A stretch of DNA of 64,000 nucleotides, from NCBI GenBank assembly GCA_038501625.1, contig JAZAYU010000034.1:2438102-2502101 (forward strand). Reading direction: 5' to 3'. Of this stretch, positions 1 to 11,527 are shown in pieces. The position numbers and the translations under genes were made by a program. Positions within the stretch are counted from its first letter, which is position 1. Each line of letters begins with the position of its first letter. A model generated the notes under the pieces. That model worked only from the letters and a program-made list of their open reading frames with translations, made no database searches and was not told the origin of the DNA. This stretch comes from Corbicula japonica. Its lineage: Eukaryota > Mollusca > Bivalvia > Venerida > Cyrenidae.

Positions 1-938
1 GAAAAATTATAAATTTCCGTGTGGAAAATATAAAAGTTTTGATGCTAAAAAATACAAATACCTTGAATAAATTGCATTTTGTTGTGTCCGGTCTTACTGT
101 GGTTTCTTCCTAAAATTATGTTGTTAAACATTGAAAATTATACTGTTAAGGTATTTTTCAACTGTATTCCTCATAAAAAAACAAAAACGGAGAAACTTAA
201 ATACGCCCGTACAAACAACAAAATACGTTCATATTACGAACAAATGTGCGACTAAAGACGAGACTTTGAAACATTACCTTGTTGATAGATGGTTTTTGAA
301 ATACGAAATGGTATGAGTTTGCTAAATAATAAGCTATTCTTCTATTCGATTTTGACAACAATAAAGGTTTAAATGCAGGTATTGCCTTAATGTTCATATT
401 ATTGAAGGTTTTGAAGCCCGTTGGCTTTGCAATGCTATTAGCTTCTTTTGTTTTATATGTTTGTGTGCTTTTGCATACGACATTGTTTAGCCGATGGATG
501 GGTGAGTTATTTCACCTAGATAACTTGTACTTGTTTTGTGATATGAGAACCTGTTGGGGCAAGTCTGAGGTTGGTGCACCCCAGAACCTGGTTTAAACCC
601 CCAGTGGCAATTTGATTTGCCACTGATCGTTGCAAGGCGGTAACCCCTCGGGTTCTCATTTTTGTTAATTGTTTGTAGTGTCTTTTTTGAAACTGATCAT
701 TTAATTAACCATGCTCTCTATCTCTCTGTGGGAGACTGTTTTTCTGATTGTGGTAATTCCTGATATGCATATTTCACCTTTTTCTATTCGATTTTGACAA
801 CAATAAAGGTTTTAATGTATTAGACATCTGACTGGACGATCAAATTATTACAGGATTAAATGTATGTACTTTAGCAGGACGCTCTATGAACGAATATGGT
901 TAAACAGGATGAAGAAAAGCGATTGTTAGGGGATTTAC
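1..938. other. EXOC2 intron 11 (part) carrying an R1 element
   Basis: No further EXOC2 exon could be recognised here. The stretch holds R1 copy 372-781 with its 31-bp flanking repeats; the rest is AT-rich without recognisable content. Confidence 0.6.
372..781 (+). mobile_element. R1 element with 31-bp target-site duplication
   Basis: Runs into the conserved core (GAACCTGTTGGGGCAAG, then GGTTTAAACCCCCAGTGGC and the facing GCCACTG hairpin arm) and ends at the shared 3' end GATATGCATATTTCAC. It is flanked by identical 31-bp direct repeats at 340-370 and 782-812 (TTCTATTCGATTTTGACAAC...). This is the clearest insertion of the family. No ORF of its own; no A/B-box promoter clearly seen. Confidence 0.75.
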
Positions 939-3900
939 TTCGCTGACGGTGAAATATCCAGAAACATATGCTTGACCCAATTTCCAAAACTCGTGGAATT
1001 TTTTCATCATCATATCTGAAAGCTCTTCTAAAAAAAGAACTTTATGTGGTGTGCGGACTTTCCAACCTAGAACAAATTCAAATAATTGATTTCAGAAGCA
1101 GGTATTTTAACGCTGTAGTTTCTTCTGAACAAAAATGAAAATTCATCAGTTTGACAATCTGTGCCCAAGGTTATAAAACTGAGCATGGAAACCAGTCTCA
1201 AATCTCAAGCATCTGATTGGCTGAAATGGCGACCAGTCAGATGCTTGAGATTTGAGACTGGTTTCCAATCTCAGGTTAATAACCTCCAGCTCTGAAGTTT
1301 TCAGACAAATCTAACTAGCAGACTTAGTCAAAGCGCATACTTTATTTTAAAATGACATAAAGTATGCATGTGTGTTATTTAATAAACTCTAATCTAAAGC
1401 AGAAATAAAAATAGCAAAAATTCTTAATAAAAAATAGAAGCCAAAATATATCATAGATCAATGATAAAGATTTCCCCCAACAGGATTCGACGTATGATTA
1501 TACCATGACACTATCTTTGAGGTTTTAAATTTGTGGGCCGGTTTACCCTCGAAAAAATCTATATGATATTTAATAAAGAATAAGTAAAAATGATTCACTA
1601 TTTATACGATATGAGATGCGCCATGAACTATTCTTCAATTGTTTATTATTGATTACGAGTTTTGAGATGTCTCTCAAAAATTCAATGCATGTTCAATGAA
1701 AAAATCCCACTCTCTAATAACAACTCTCCATGAAAAATCATATCATATTAATAAGCTTTTTTTTTGCATTTATACGTTGCAGTTATTAGAAAGAAAACGA
1801 GTTTCCAAATTCAGATGATAATTGAAAAAATACTTACTTGTGTCAAGATCCGAATTTGCCTGATTAACATCATCTTTTTCATTGATATGGTGGGTCTTAC
1901 ATTCTATAAGTAATGTCATCAACCACTGATTTTGATTCTGGATACATTCCCAGGCTGGATCACCTTGACCCTCTAACAGTGCAAGGTACCTAGAATTGCA
2001 ATTAAACAGTTTCGCTATTATCACAAAAACTGCACTCATAATACATTGGAAAATCTCCGGAAAAAAAGTCAACCCCCATACACGGTTTACGAATGTATGC
2101 ATTCTAAAATTACTTAAGCTAATTAAAGCAACGTGGCTTTCACAATCTGTTTTCTTTATAAATTTGTTTTTCTTTAAATTAATTTTTCTCTTTAAACGTA
2201 CGTATATATCCTTTCACCCTAGCTCCTCTCTAGATTAAATATAGTTTCTTACTTTATGTATTCTTTTTGGTCTTCTAATGCGTTTGGTACTTTCAGCAGC
2301 TTTGCTTTCAACATATCCCGGAACGCACCAATTTTTTCTTCTATCTCTGCATAAACTGCGGGGGAAAATCAATAATTTTTTCCCATTTAACATACACACT
2401 AGAGCTTCACATCAACATGGAATTTTAACAAAGGACACATTTATACATTTCATTAACATTTTACATCAAATTTTGCTATTATTATATCATCACAGTAAAA
2501 CTGTAATATTCTTGACAGATTCAAATGGTGAAAGAATAAAGGACTCCTTTATCCTGCTGGAATGTACCGCGAAATATTTCGATTTGTATATTCTGCCATC
2601 TCAGTATGACAGACAATTTCCAAGACATAATATGAGGCACGCCACGGGAAAAGGTACCTTCGGGCATTTGACGTCAATCTTTGAAACGACCTCATAAAGT
2701 TGAGCAGACGACATTAATTATTATGCAATATGCGGTAAAAATACCATTTTATTCTCAAAATATGTAACAAAATCGCTGTTTTGTTATGAGAAAATAATAG
2801 AAATTTGAAAGTTCTTTCTAAATATAGTAACAACAAAAATGATACAAAAAATGACCGAAGGTACCTTTTCCCGTGGCGTGCCTCAATTATCATACCGGGT
2901 ATTCTGTTATCATTTTATCAAAGAGACAAAGCAAATTAGAAGTGTACAAATAAGCTGATTAGTACTCACCTTTCTTGAAAATCTTCACCTCTGTGTTAGC
3001 AAACAAAGATTTTGCCTTGACATAATCAGCTACGACAAGACCATAGTTACCCTAAAATGAAACAAAAATACTTCTTAACAGCATGCTCTCTTTTCCTCTC
3101 TTCTTTTTGCTGCGTGGAAAGGCTGTGTTTTGTGAGTGTGGCGATTCCTGATATGCATAAATTTTTTGAAGATTTTGTGTAACCATCCCGATCCCACCTC
3201 ACATAGATTTATTGGGAAAATAATATAATATTTGTAAATCATTAATTTTAATTCCGGGAAGTCGAATACAGAACCAAAATGAATTTGGGCATTTCAATTA
3301 AACTGATCCAATATTTTATTATTTCAACATATCCAATTTACAGCAAAAAAGTACAAGTACTTGATATCCTTTTACAAATAAATTGTGTTGTGCATGTTTA
3401 ACACTGTTTAAAGAAGAAATTTTCTAACAGTTAAAATACGAGTCAGTCATGAATATATTTTCAGAGATCCGGTATCTTACGGTGTCTGTGGTCTTTGAGT
3501 TATTTTAACAGAATTATAAATAATAACTGAATTAAAAATTCGTTACTTGATGCTTGTAAATTACAAAGTAATTACATTAACAACGATTAAACTGAGAATA
3601 AATTACAAAGTAATTACATTCACAACGATTAAACTGAGAATAAAAGATGGCCCGCAACGTTGAAAGCAAGCTAATACATCCGGATGAAATGAAATAAATT
3701 AGCGTTACCTTCTGGATATTTCTTTCAATGTTGAGAGGCAATATGAACATTGAATTGAATTTTTGCAGCACAGTTAAGGTATTTCTTGTTGCATCTGCCT
3801 CATCTTTACGTCCTAGAACAGTGTCAAATAACCCATCTGCAGAGGACTTTGCTTCTAAAATGAATAACTTAGATACTTAATTAGAAAATGCAACCAGAGT

Positions 3901-6900
3901 CTTTTTATCATGTCGTATTTCTTCTTCTTGACTGTGTGGGGAGCCTGTTTTTTCTGAATGTGGCGATTCCTGATATGCATATTTCACCTTTTTTGTTTTA
4001 ACTTGGAGAAATCAAAGAAATAGGCGTTTTATGTTTTCTTTGTTAAAGATATAAAGACAATTTATCAAAAAAAATTAATCTAGTTGTCTGTCCAAAAAAG
4101 GGTTGCCACCACTTAAATTTAAAAATAAAACAAAGTATTTTACATATTAAATTACAAGAAAAGAAAGCTCAAAACTTACGCATGAGGGTAACAGCAAATG
4201 AGTTCATCGCGTCCCTTTGAAGATCATCCTCTGTAAATCTGGCATACATTGCTAAAACAATACAAATCACCAAAGTGTTTTTATATTCAAGAAAAATCAT
4301 TAAAGGTTATTTTATCGATTAAAACATACTATGTATCATTTTGAAGATTATTACTGAAGAGCAAATAAAGCATATTAATATAAGATTCTCTTGTACACCT
4401 GAAGTATTGCAACTGTATTGTATGCTATTAGGTAACGGGTGAAATTTTCATTATAAGTGCGACAAATTAATTGCAAAGAGCATGCTGTTAAGAGATTAAG
4501 TTAAGAGTGGTGATGGCATAGAGTTTAGTTCACCATTATAGCTCTCAAAAGAAAAATATCCAGGATTAAATGCTTAAATCCAAATTATTGTTGTTCAGTT
4601 TGTTTTATTACACTTGAAAATAAATTGATATGAAATTGAACTGTTCCAGGTCCATTTTATAACTCATTGGCTTATTTTTATTAAAACTGTTTTAAACATT
4701 TAGGTTGGTGAATGAGTGTCAAGAAATTGCATCGGATTGACCTGCTTAGATGCCAACATTAGCTTAAGTAGTTTAAACGAAGCCATAGAATTTGTTCAAA
4801 CTAATATTCTAAAACAAGTTGCATACCATCCAAACTTTCCAGACAATCAAGGATGGCGCCGATGTTTGTCTTTACGAAGGCAATAGGTCCCTCTGCACGT
4901 GTTCCTGAACTCAATTTCATGTTGTTCAAGCCGGCTTTCAGACCTTCAAAGCTGTAACGAATATTCAAATTAGTAAGTAATATTCATAATTACAAATTTA
5001 AACAAGAAACTAATACCTGTTTTATATCGGTAATTTTGTTTTATGTATCACATTTTGAAATTTGGAAAATAACTGGTAATTAACGTGCGAAGACATATAT
5101 GCACGTGAATTTATTTACAACATATATATTCAGCACGAACACGTGACATGCGCACCGCTTCACAGTAGGTAACGATTATGCACGATTTCTCTCCATCCCG
5201 ACCCCATCCAACCATAAAAGCGGTATCTTTTAAGTTAAATGAAAGAGTTAATATTTGGTTTCAGTTTTTCTTAGAAAACTTCATTACTGTTTAGGCATTT
5301 TATCTCCTACTTTTTTTGATTGGAATGTTAGATTTCCGCAGAGTTAAAATGTCGACATGATTTTTAAATTTATGAACGCTGGAGTATTTAAAATCGGCCC
5401 GCTGGATTGATAAAACACTATAAAAATCCTTATTTTGATGTATAATTGTCATATTACTGCCGCTTACCTTGCACCATAATGATTCTCGAGCAGGTACCAG
5501 GCAGGAGAAAAGTTCTCCTGTGACAGGTTTCCAGAACCTCAAATAGAATTTTACATAGTCGCACATTAAATATCAATTATTCGAACGTAGAATATAACAT
5601 TCCTTATTATTTTGCATAATTTTAGCATAACACAGGTATGCGTTTTTAACGGTAAAAATGTAGTTTCAAGTTAGAAAAAAAAACAACTAAAATTTGCACA
5701 AAATAGAATTAAAATATATTTTAGTTAAAACAGAATCCATACTATAAAGAGGTTTAATGGCCGACATACGAATCAACAAATAAGAAACCTTAGAGTTACC
5801 ACAAATTAAGCTATGTTTTTACAACCGCGACTAACTGATCACACGAGTTGAATTTCCCTACACAGGACTAGAATACACTTTTCAAATTCGTTATTTGAAC
5901 TTTATTCAATTGTTATTAAAATCATTCTTATAGTCTCATCATAAAGCAAGAACAATTAATCGAGATAAAACCAAAAGTCCTAAAATGGACAGTAGCTTTT
6001 GTAAGGTGAATATACCGAAACCGGCTAAAACAGCTAAAACAGCTTTTGTCTAATAATCGCATTATTGCAGAAACGCATAGAATTGTTCTAACTTACACCC
6101 TGGAAACAATTCCGCCATGTTTTCTACTGGCTGTGATTTCACCGTTCCAACACTGTCGATTCCAAGGGGGTCATTATAAACATTTACTGCTAGAGGGTTG
6201 GTGTTGCCTCTTCGTCCTAGTTTATTTAACACTGTCTGAGTCTCATCCACCCAAACAGCCGAAATGTCCAGAGGACCTACAACAGCATATTTTATTCAAC
6301 TCGGTATCATTTTTATCATTCGTACTTTTCAATCAAGTTCTAAGGCATAAAACATTAATTCGTATTTTTAATCAATTCTTATTTGTCAGGCAAAAATCAT
6401 TGTGGAATTCAAACTTACTCAGTCAAGTTATTGTAACTATTGTCAAATTGGGGGCTAAAAAGGTTATGAAGGTTTATATAAAAATCTTGCAAACAGTAGA
6501 ATCTCGATCAGTTTCTTCTAATTTAATTTATAAACTTAAGAAGATAAAAGGCTATGTTAATTCCTCCCGGTTATTCGTAAAAACCATATGTTAATTTAAA
6601 AACAAAGGTTACCAGCATGACATTTTACAGCGCTCTGCAGGCCTGGTGATTAACCCATCTACAGTTGATCATTATGCTTACCTCTTTGGTTGCACGACGG
6701 TGGCAGGGGCTTAAGAGTTTATGAAGGTTTATATGGAAATCTTTTCTTAAAAGAACCTAAAAGCTTGATTTGTTTCTCTTATCCCTGTCATCGTGTTCTT
6801 GCTGATTTAACTCCAGGAGCTCTGGTCTCGGTAAGATCATTGAGTACCCGCCCTTTGGCTTTGCAATGCTATTAGATTCTTATGTTTTATATGTTTGTGT

Positions 6901-8590
6901 GCTTTTGTATGCAACATTGTTGATCCGATGGGTGGGTTGGAGTTATTTCACCAAGAAAACTTGAACTTGTTTCGTGATACGAGAACCTGTTGGGGCAAGT
7001 GTGAGGTTGGTGCACCCTAGAACCTGGTTTAAACCCCCAGTGGCAATTTGTTTTGCCACTGAACGTTCCAAGGCGGTATCCTCAAAGGTTCTCTTTCGTT
7101 AATTGTTTGTGGCGTCCTATTTGAATCGACATACTTATAACAAACATGCTCTCTCTCTCTTCCTCTCTTCTTCGCTGCGTGAGTGTGGCGATTCCTGATA
7201 TGCATATATTACTATTTTCTATTCCTAACCTATAAAACTGAGAATGGAAACCAGTTTAAATCTCAAGCATTAGATTGGCTGAAATGAGATTTGAGACTTG
7301 TTTTTATTCTCAGTTTTACAGTACCTATCCATTTCGCTTGACGCACCGTGCCTTTAGATACTTACGTTTTGTGTTTTGTATGTTTTTGCATGCGACACTG
7401 TCTAATAGTATGTGGGCTGTAGCTAATTCACTAGGGCGACAAGTACAGGCTTATTCATGTAAGAACCTGACGGGGTAACCGTCAGGTCGGTGCAGCCTAG
7501 AACCTGGTTAAAAACCAATTGGCCACTTTAACGGTAATAACCATTTAACCCCTCTGGCTCTCTTTTTTGTAAATTTCTTCTAAAGTTATTGTCTCTTTTC
7601 CTTTCTACATTTTAGTTGTTTGGAGAGGCTGTGTTCGGAATGTGGCTATTCCTGATGCAACTATTTTGCGTTTTTGTCTAATACTGGTAAATTGTTGTAG
7701 AAAATATAAATATGACTTTTACAATTATATATTATCTACGAGTATATATAATTGATAATTATTTTGTGGTTCTTGTTACAGCGGTTATAGCTCGTCTCTA
7801 GTAAAGTTACCGATTATCTGGTTGTAGATTCCACGGTATTTTACTGTACATGTCCCAGTTCCTCCGGACTTTGTGGTAACTATGATCTCTCCTGTGCCTT
7901 TTCCTGAGCTGGTGAATGCTATTATCTTATTGCTGGACTTCCATTCTGCTGACAGCACGCATTCTACCTCATCTATTAGTAGCCCTAAATACAACACTAT
8001 CAATAATAAATAATTCGTGGGTTTGAATACTATATATTTCAAAACAGCTGTAGTGGAATAACAAACGAAAGAATTGTTTAGAATCTGCCGTAGTTTAGAT
8101 CACCAACTGAACCGGATTTTGAAACAAAACTTATGTCATTTCTATACCTCAGTGGCAGAATTTGCCAAATAAATCATTTCCTCTGGGTTTCTTAAATGTA
8201 TTCTACTTCAAGACCCATTAAAATGAATAGCTGTCAAATAAAATATCAAAATAGATTTAAAAAAACTCACGGTTCTCACGCAATTCTGACATTTCCCATT
8301 TTCTTAAATAATCACTCTGAAAGTTGTCTATATTGTGTAATATTTCTGATTAAACTTGTTACTACATTTCTGTTATCTTGTTATGAATGTAAAACATTTC
8401 TATCATAATTGTAGAACTGATAGAGGGGCGTTACTGTCATTGGTGTGTGGTGTTAAGCCTCAATAGCTATGAGTGTTTACCTACCTGTAAGATCTCTTTG
8501 ATCTTTGCCGAGGTTCTCTCCTCGGATAATGACTTTAGTTCCTGGAGGTCCTTCCTTTGGGGATACCCCTGTCACTATGGGTTGAGGCAT
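939..8590 (-). CDS. EXOC2: Exocyst complex component 2 (Sec5), 5' part: 11 coding exons, runs off the left edge
   Basis: Sec5 is a subunit of the octameric exocyst, which tethers secretory vesicles to the plasma membrane. Its N-terminal TIG/IPT domain is the Ral GTPase-binding site. Coding exons on the minus strand, in order: 8590-8485, 7984-7811, 6276-6097, 5537-5468, 4951-4827, 4251-4180, 3854-3709, 3051-2970, 2355-2253, 1989-1838, 1066-939. All have AG/GT borders and compatible phases and give 446 codons without a stop. Recognisable Sec5 stretches are [20 protein letters not shown] and [11 protein letters not shown] (TIG domain, exons 1-2), [16 protein letters not shown] (exon 4), [11 protein letters not shown] (exon 7), GDPAWECI (exon 10) and TPHKVLF...FWKL (exon 11). 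The ATG at 8590 is chosen because it begins the family's usual N-terminus. Vertebrate EXOC2 is about 924 residues, so nearly half is present and the remaining exons lie left of position 1. A 5' noncoding exon is possible (CAG just before the ATG). No damage seen. Confidence 0.96.
1173..1276. mobile_element. P1 palindromic element (CCAAT-bearing)
   Basis: Arms read GAAACCAGTCTCAAATCTCA, AGCATCTGATTGGCTGAAAT and their reverse complement; the right CCAAT box is lost. It lies in EXOC2 intron 10, about 107 bases from exon 11. Confidence 0.75.
2634..2884. mobile_element. MITE-like element with 30-bp terminal inverted repeats
   Basis: Ends GAGGCACGCCACGGGAAAAG, GTACCTTCGG and the exact reverse complement at 2855-2884; 251 bp in total. 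The interior is AT-rich without a transposase. Flanks give no clear target duplication. It lies in EXOC2 intron 8, about 85 bases from exon 8. Confidence 0.8.
3081..3170 (+). mobile_element. R1 fragment (3' end only)
   Basis: Contains only the terminal segment from GCATGCTCTC to GATATGCATA of the R1 family. It lies in an EXOC2 intron and is truncated at its 5' side. Confidence 0.6.
3556..3643. repeat. 44-bp tandem duplication
   Basis: AAATTACAAAGTAATTACAT...CAACGATTAAACTGAGAATA occurs twice back to back with one difference. In EXOC2 intron 7. Confidence 0.85.
3898..3992 (+). mobile_element. R1 fragment (3' end only)
   Basis: Ends GGCGATTCCTGATATGCATA then TTTCACCTTTTTT, the common R1 3' end. 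5'-truncated. It sits about 45 bases upstream (gene sense) of EXOC2 exon 7, within intron 6. Confidence 0.6.
6664..7212 (+). mobile_element. R1 element, near full length
   Basis: Begins GATCATTATGCTTACCTCTT and continues through TTGCACGACGGTGGCAGGGG, the GAACCTGTTGGGGCAAG core, the GTGGCAA...TTGCCAC hairpin and the CTCTC tract to GATATGCATA. Together with the 12.4-12.9 kb copy it defines the longest form seen, about 0.55 kb. It lies in EXOC2 intron 2. Confidence 0.7.
7228..7321. mobile_element. P1 palindromic element, degenerate
   Basis: Left arm ATAAAACTGAGAATGGAAAC and TAGATTGGCTGAAATG; shortened right arm GAGATTTGAGAC...CTCAGTTTTA. Confidence 0.6.
7330..7665 (+). mobile_element. R1 element, diverged copy
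   Basis: Contains TTGCATGCGACACTGT, GAACCTGACGGGGTAAC, AACCTGGTTAAAAACC and a degenerate 3' end. It directly follows the P1 palindrome at 7228-7321, so the two insertions are stacked. Confidence 0.6.
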
Positions 8591-9544
8591 CGATTTCTGA
8601 ACAACACTACAAATGTGGTTAATATGACATATTAAATATAAATGTGTTTACATAAATTATTATTTTAAAACGAAAAAAATATTAACTAAAATAGTCACAA
8701 AATAATTATTATTCTGGAAAAAGGGGTAAAGTTTCAATTCCAGCTCTATGTGGCTTAAATACATTTGAAAAGGTTTGATTATCGACTAACCACTTAAGAT
8801 AACATAACATCTTTTACAAACTAATAGTCATGCACTTCAATTATCTACAGATTTTATTTTTGATATATGCTTGTGGTCTTTATTTACTCCTTTAATTATC
8901 TGAATAGTACATGTAATCACTCATGTTTTAAAAATTACTCAAAATTTAAATTATCTTGCGATAACGCTGAAACATACATGCCGTGATTTGTTAACTATAT
9001 GCATATGACATGTCTAACGTTTCAAATTGTTAATACAATGACCAAAACATAGTATTTTTACAGGATTGTTCTGCCTGTAATCGAAGTTAATTCTTGAAAT
9101 CGCACAAAAATTAAAATTCAGTTTAAGTTTACACATATTTAAACCCATATTTTGGTGTAAAAATTTAGATTAACAACATACTCACAGTTGAAGATCAGAC
9201 AGCAATAATCTCGTATTAACAATATATTCACAGTTGAAGATCAGTCAGCAATAATCTCGTATTAACATGAATAAGAACTCTTACATTTAATAAAATATTA
9301 AAGCATATATTTAAAAGAAGCACCCCTTTATTTTGTCGATTGATGTATTATCCGAAATAAATCTTTATCAGTTTGATAGTAGGCTATTGCAGTAGTTTGA
9401 CCATCAAACGTAAGCCACTTACTGATAAATAAGTGTACATTAATTCAATGATTGAATGTTTATGATTAAATTTTAACAAAATTAATGAAAAATTGTTTCA
9501 GATTATTGGGCTTAAACTTAATTGTTCAGTGAAGATTCTCTATG
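8591..9544. other. Spacer upstream of EXOC2
   Basis: Region expected to hold the EXOC2 promoter and 5' noncoding exon, but no TATA/initiator or CpG-rich block is evident. At 9174-9295 a 61-bp unit (CACAGTTGAAGATCAG...CAATAATCTCGTATTAAC) is tandemly duplicated. Otherwise AT-rich. Confidence 0.4.
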
Positions 9545-9672
9545 GCCAAAATCATAAAACTAAATATAGAGACCAGTCTAAAATCTCTAGCATTTGATTG
9601 GTCCCATTTCAGCCAATCAGATGCTTGAGATTTGAGATTGGTCTCCAATCTTTGTATTATGATCTTGGACCC
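9545..9672. mobile_element. P1 palindromic element
   Basis: Left arm from AATCATAAAACTAAATATAG; centre GATTGGTCCCATTTCAGCC; right arm ending ...TATGATCTTGGACC. The outer GGTCCAAGATCATAA-type end is visible on the right. Confidence 0.75.
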
Positions 9673-9960
9673 GTTTTTCACCAACTTTGGCCATGTGCGT
9701 TTTTTTTCCAACCTCATATGTGGGACCATTTAATTTGTATTTTATGGAATGATTAAACTGTCATATCAAAAATGAATGATGAATTAAGAAACTTGTGACA
9801 CAATAATTTCAAGGCGAACAAGTAAATAACAATAAACGAAAAAAAGAAAGAATCATACAAAATGAATATTTTCATAATTTAAAAGGGAAGTCAGTTATAT
9901 CTGGGTTAAAATCTAATATTCTTACCCAGGTCATACCCTTTATAAAAAATACACTCTTTA

Positions 9961-10080
9961 TTTTCGAACACCTGTTCTTCTTCAAGAAAAATACAGAAAT
10001 TTTGTTATTAAATTTGCTTTTTATTTTTATTTATAACAAAATTTCTGTATTTTTCTTGAAGAAGAACAGGTGTTCGAAAA
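9961..10080. repeat. Perfect 47-bp inverted repeat (hairpin), 26-base loop
   Basis: 9961-10007 (TTTTCGAACACCTGTTCTTC...) is the exact reverse complement of 10034-10080. No mismatch in 47 bases; the loop is AT-only apart from one GC dinucleotide. It borders an R1 copy. Confidence 0.95.
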
Positions 10081-10093
10081 TTCGAAAATAAAA

Positions 10094-10495
10094 AAGTGAA
10101 ATATGCATATTAGGAATCGCCATACTCACAAAACCTAGCCTCCCAACGCAGCGAAAAAAGAAGAGAGGCAAAGAGAGCATGTTGTTAAAAGTATGTCAAT
10201 TAAATAAGACACCACAAACAATTAACGACATACAGAAGCCTTGGGGTTACTGCCTTGGAACGGTCAGTTGCAAAACAAATTGCCACTGGGTGTTTTAACC
10301 AGGTTCTAGTGTGCACCAACATCACACTTGTCCCAACAGGTTCACATATCAAAAAACAAGTTCAAGTTGTCTTGGTGAAATAACTCCAACTCACCCATCA
10401 GCTTAACAATGTTGCATGCAAAAGCACACAAACATATAAAACACAAGAAGCTAATAACATTGCAAAGCCAAATGGGCGGGTACTCGATGATCGAT
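10094..10495 (-). mobile_element. R1 element, minus orientation
   Basis: Reverse complement of the R1 core, from the 3' end near 10094 to the segment CCCGCCCATTTGGCTTTG near 10480. Its 3' end abuts the perfect 47-bp hairpin at 9961-10080. Confidence 0.7.
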
Positions 10496-10531
10496 AAAGA
10501 GTAAACATATTTTACTCATATTTGACAAAAC

Positions 10532-10690
10532 ATGATTTGGTTTATTAAAGGGTATTTAAACCCGAGTCTTTTAGACGGTGACGAATCAGATGCCTCGTTG
10601 AGTGAATTGCGTCCAGATGAAAATGTTATTGGAGAGATTTCAAATCTCAATAATATTGTAAAATACATAGAAAAAAGCTGCTTACTGTGA
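10532..10690 (+). CDS. Small 52-codon reading frame, possibly a gene fragment
   Basis: ATG at 10532 to TGA at 10690. The product has a strongly acidic, protein-like middle (LLDGDESDASLSELRPDEN) and a helical end (NNIVKYIEKSCLL). Composition is more gene-like than in neighbouring chance frames. It lies just beyond an R1 repeat copy between EXOC2 and the SUMO-motif gene. No family recognised; it could be a terminal exon of an unseen gene, a transposon remnant or chance. Confidence 0.2.
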   Translation: MIWFIKGYLNPSLLDGDESDASLSELRPDENVIGEISNLNNIVKYIEKSCLL

Positions 10691-11048
10691 ACAAATGTCA
10701 GAAATTAATCAAATTTTGATGAATTTACGCCATTTTGTTTTCTGCCAAACATTTTTCTCACTTAATATTTTTCTATAAATTACCTAACGTCCTCCCCCTT
10801 GATAGAGTAACTGTTTTTAAACACAACGACCAAACAAATATGACAATAATTTTTAAATTAAGACCGATCATGCCCACCAGATTTGGCAACATGTATACGA
10901 ATGTAATCGTCTTTAACATTGAAGTTTGGTTTAAAAAGAATGTTGGTATGGAATACAAAACCGTTCTGATGTGTGGCACTTTTTATCAACTTTCAAAATT
11001 CAGATACAAAATATAAAATGCATGCGGGAACACAGTTTACAAACATTA

Positions 11049-11412
11049 CTTGGATTTACATACCAAAACTAAAATAAAACAGGTTGGTCATGGAGTGAAC
11101 TAGTATTTACATACAAAAACTAAAATAAAACAGGTTGGTCATGGAGTGAACTAGTATTTACATACAAAAACTAAAATAAAACAGGTTGGTCATGGAGTGA
11201 ACTAGTATTTACATACAAAAGCTAAAATAAAACAGGTTGGTCATAGAGTGAACTAGTATTTACATACAAAAACTAAAATAAAACAGGTTGGTCATGGAGT
11301 GAACTAGTATTTACATACAAAAACTAAAATAAAACAGGTTGGTCATGGAGTGAACTAGTATTTACATACAAAAACTAAAATAAAACAGGTTGGTCATGGA
11401 GTGAACTAGTAT
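11049..11412. repeat. 51-bp minisatellite, about 7 units
   Basis: The unit is AACTAGTATTTACATACAAA, AACTAAAATAAAACAGGTTG, GTCATGGAGTG. The units are nearly identical. It starts 115 bases beyond the stop codon of the SUMO-motif gene (gene sense), so it may lie in its 3' UTR. Confidence 0.95.
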
Positions 11413-11527
11413 TCCGAATGCACATTCTCAATTACTGAGCATAAGAAGAATTATTAGTTTCTCTTTAACTATTAAATCATTTTGTAAGTGTAACTGTCTA
11501 TGTTTAAATGTTTATGGTTTTCAATGT
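11413..11527 (-). other. Probable 3' UTR of the SUMO-motif gene
   Basis: AT-rich stretch between the stop codon and the 51-bp array. No AATAAA in gene sense was recognised. Confidence 0.3.

Noticed and set aside
66..119. Possible twelfth EXOC2 exon near the left edge
   Set aside because: AG and GT are present and a frame is open, but the translation does not resemble the Sec5 region expected after exon 11.
6046..6594. 182-residue plus-strand frame
   Set aside because: Overlaps EXOC2 exon 3 on the opposite strand, where homology and phase clearly favour the minus strand.
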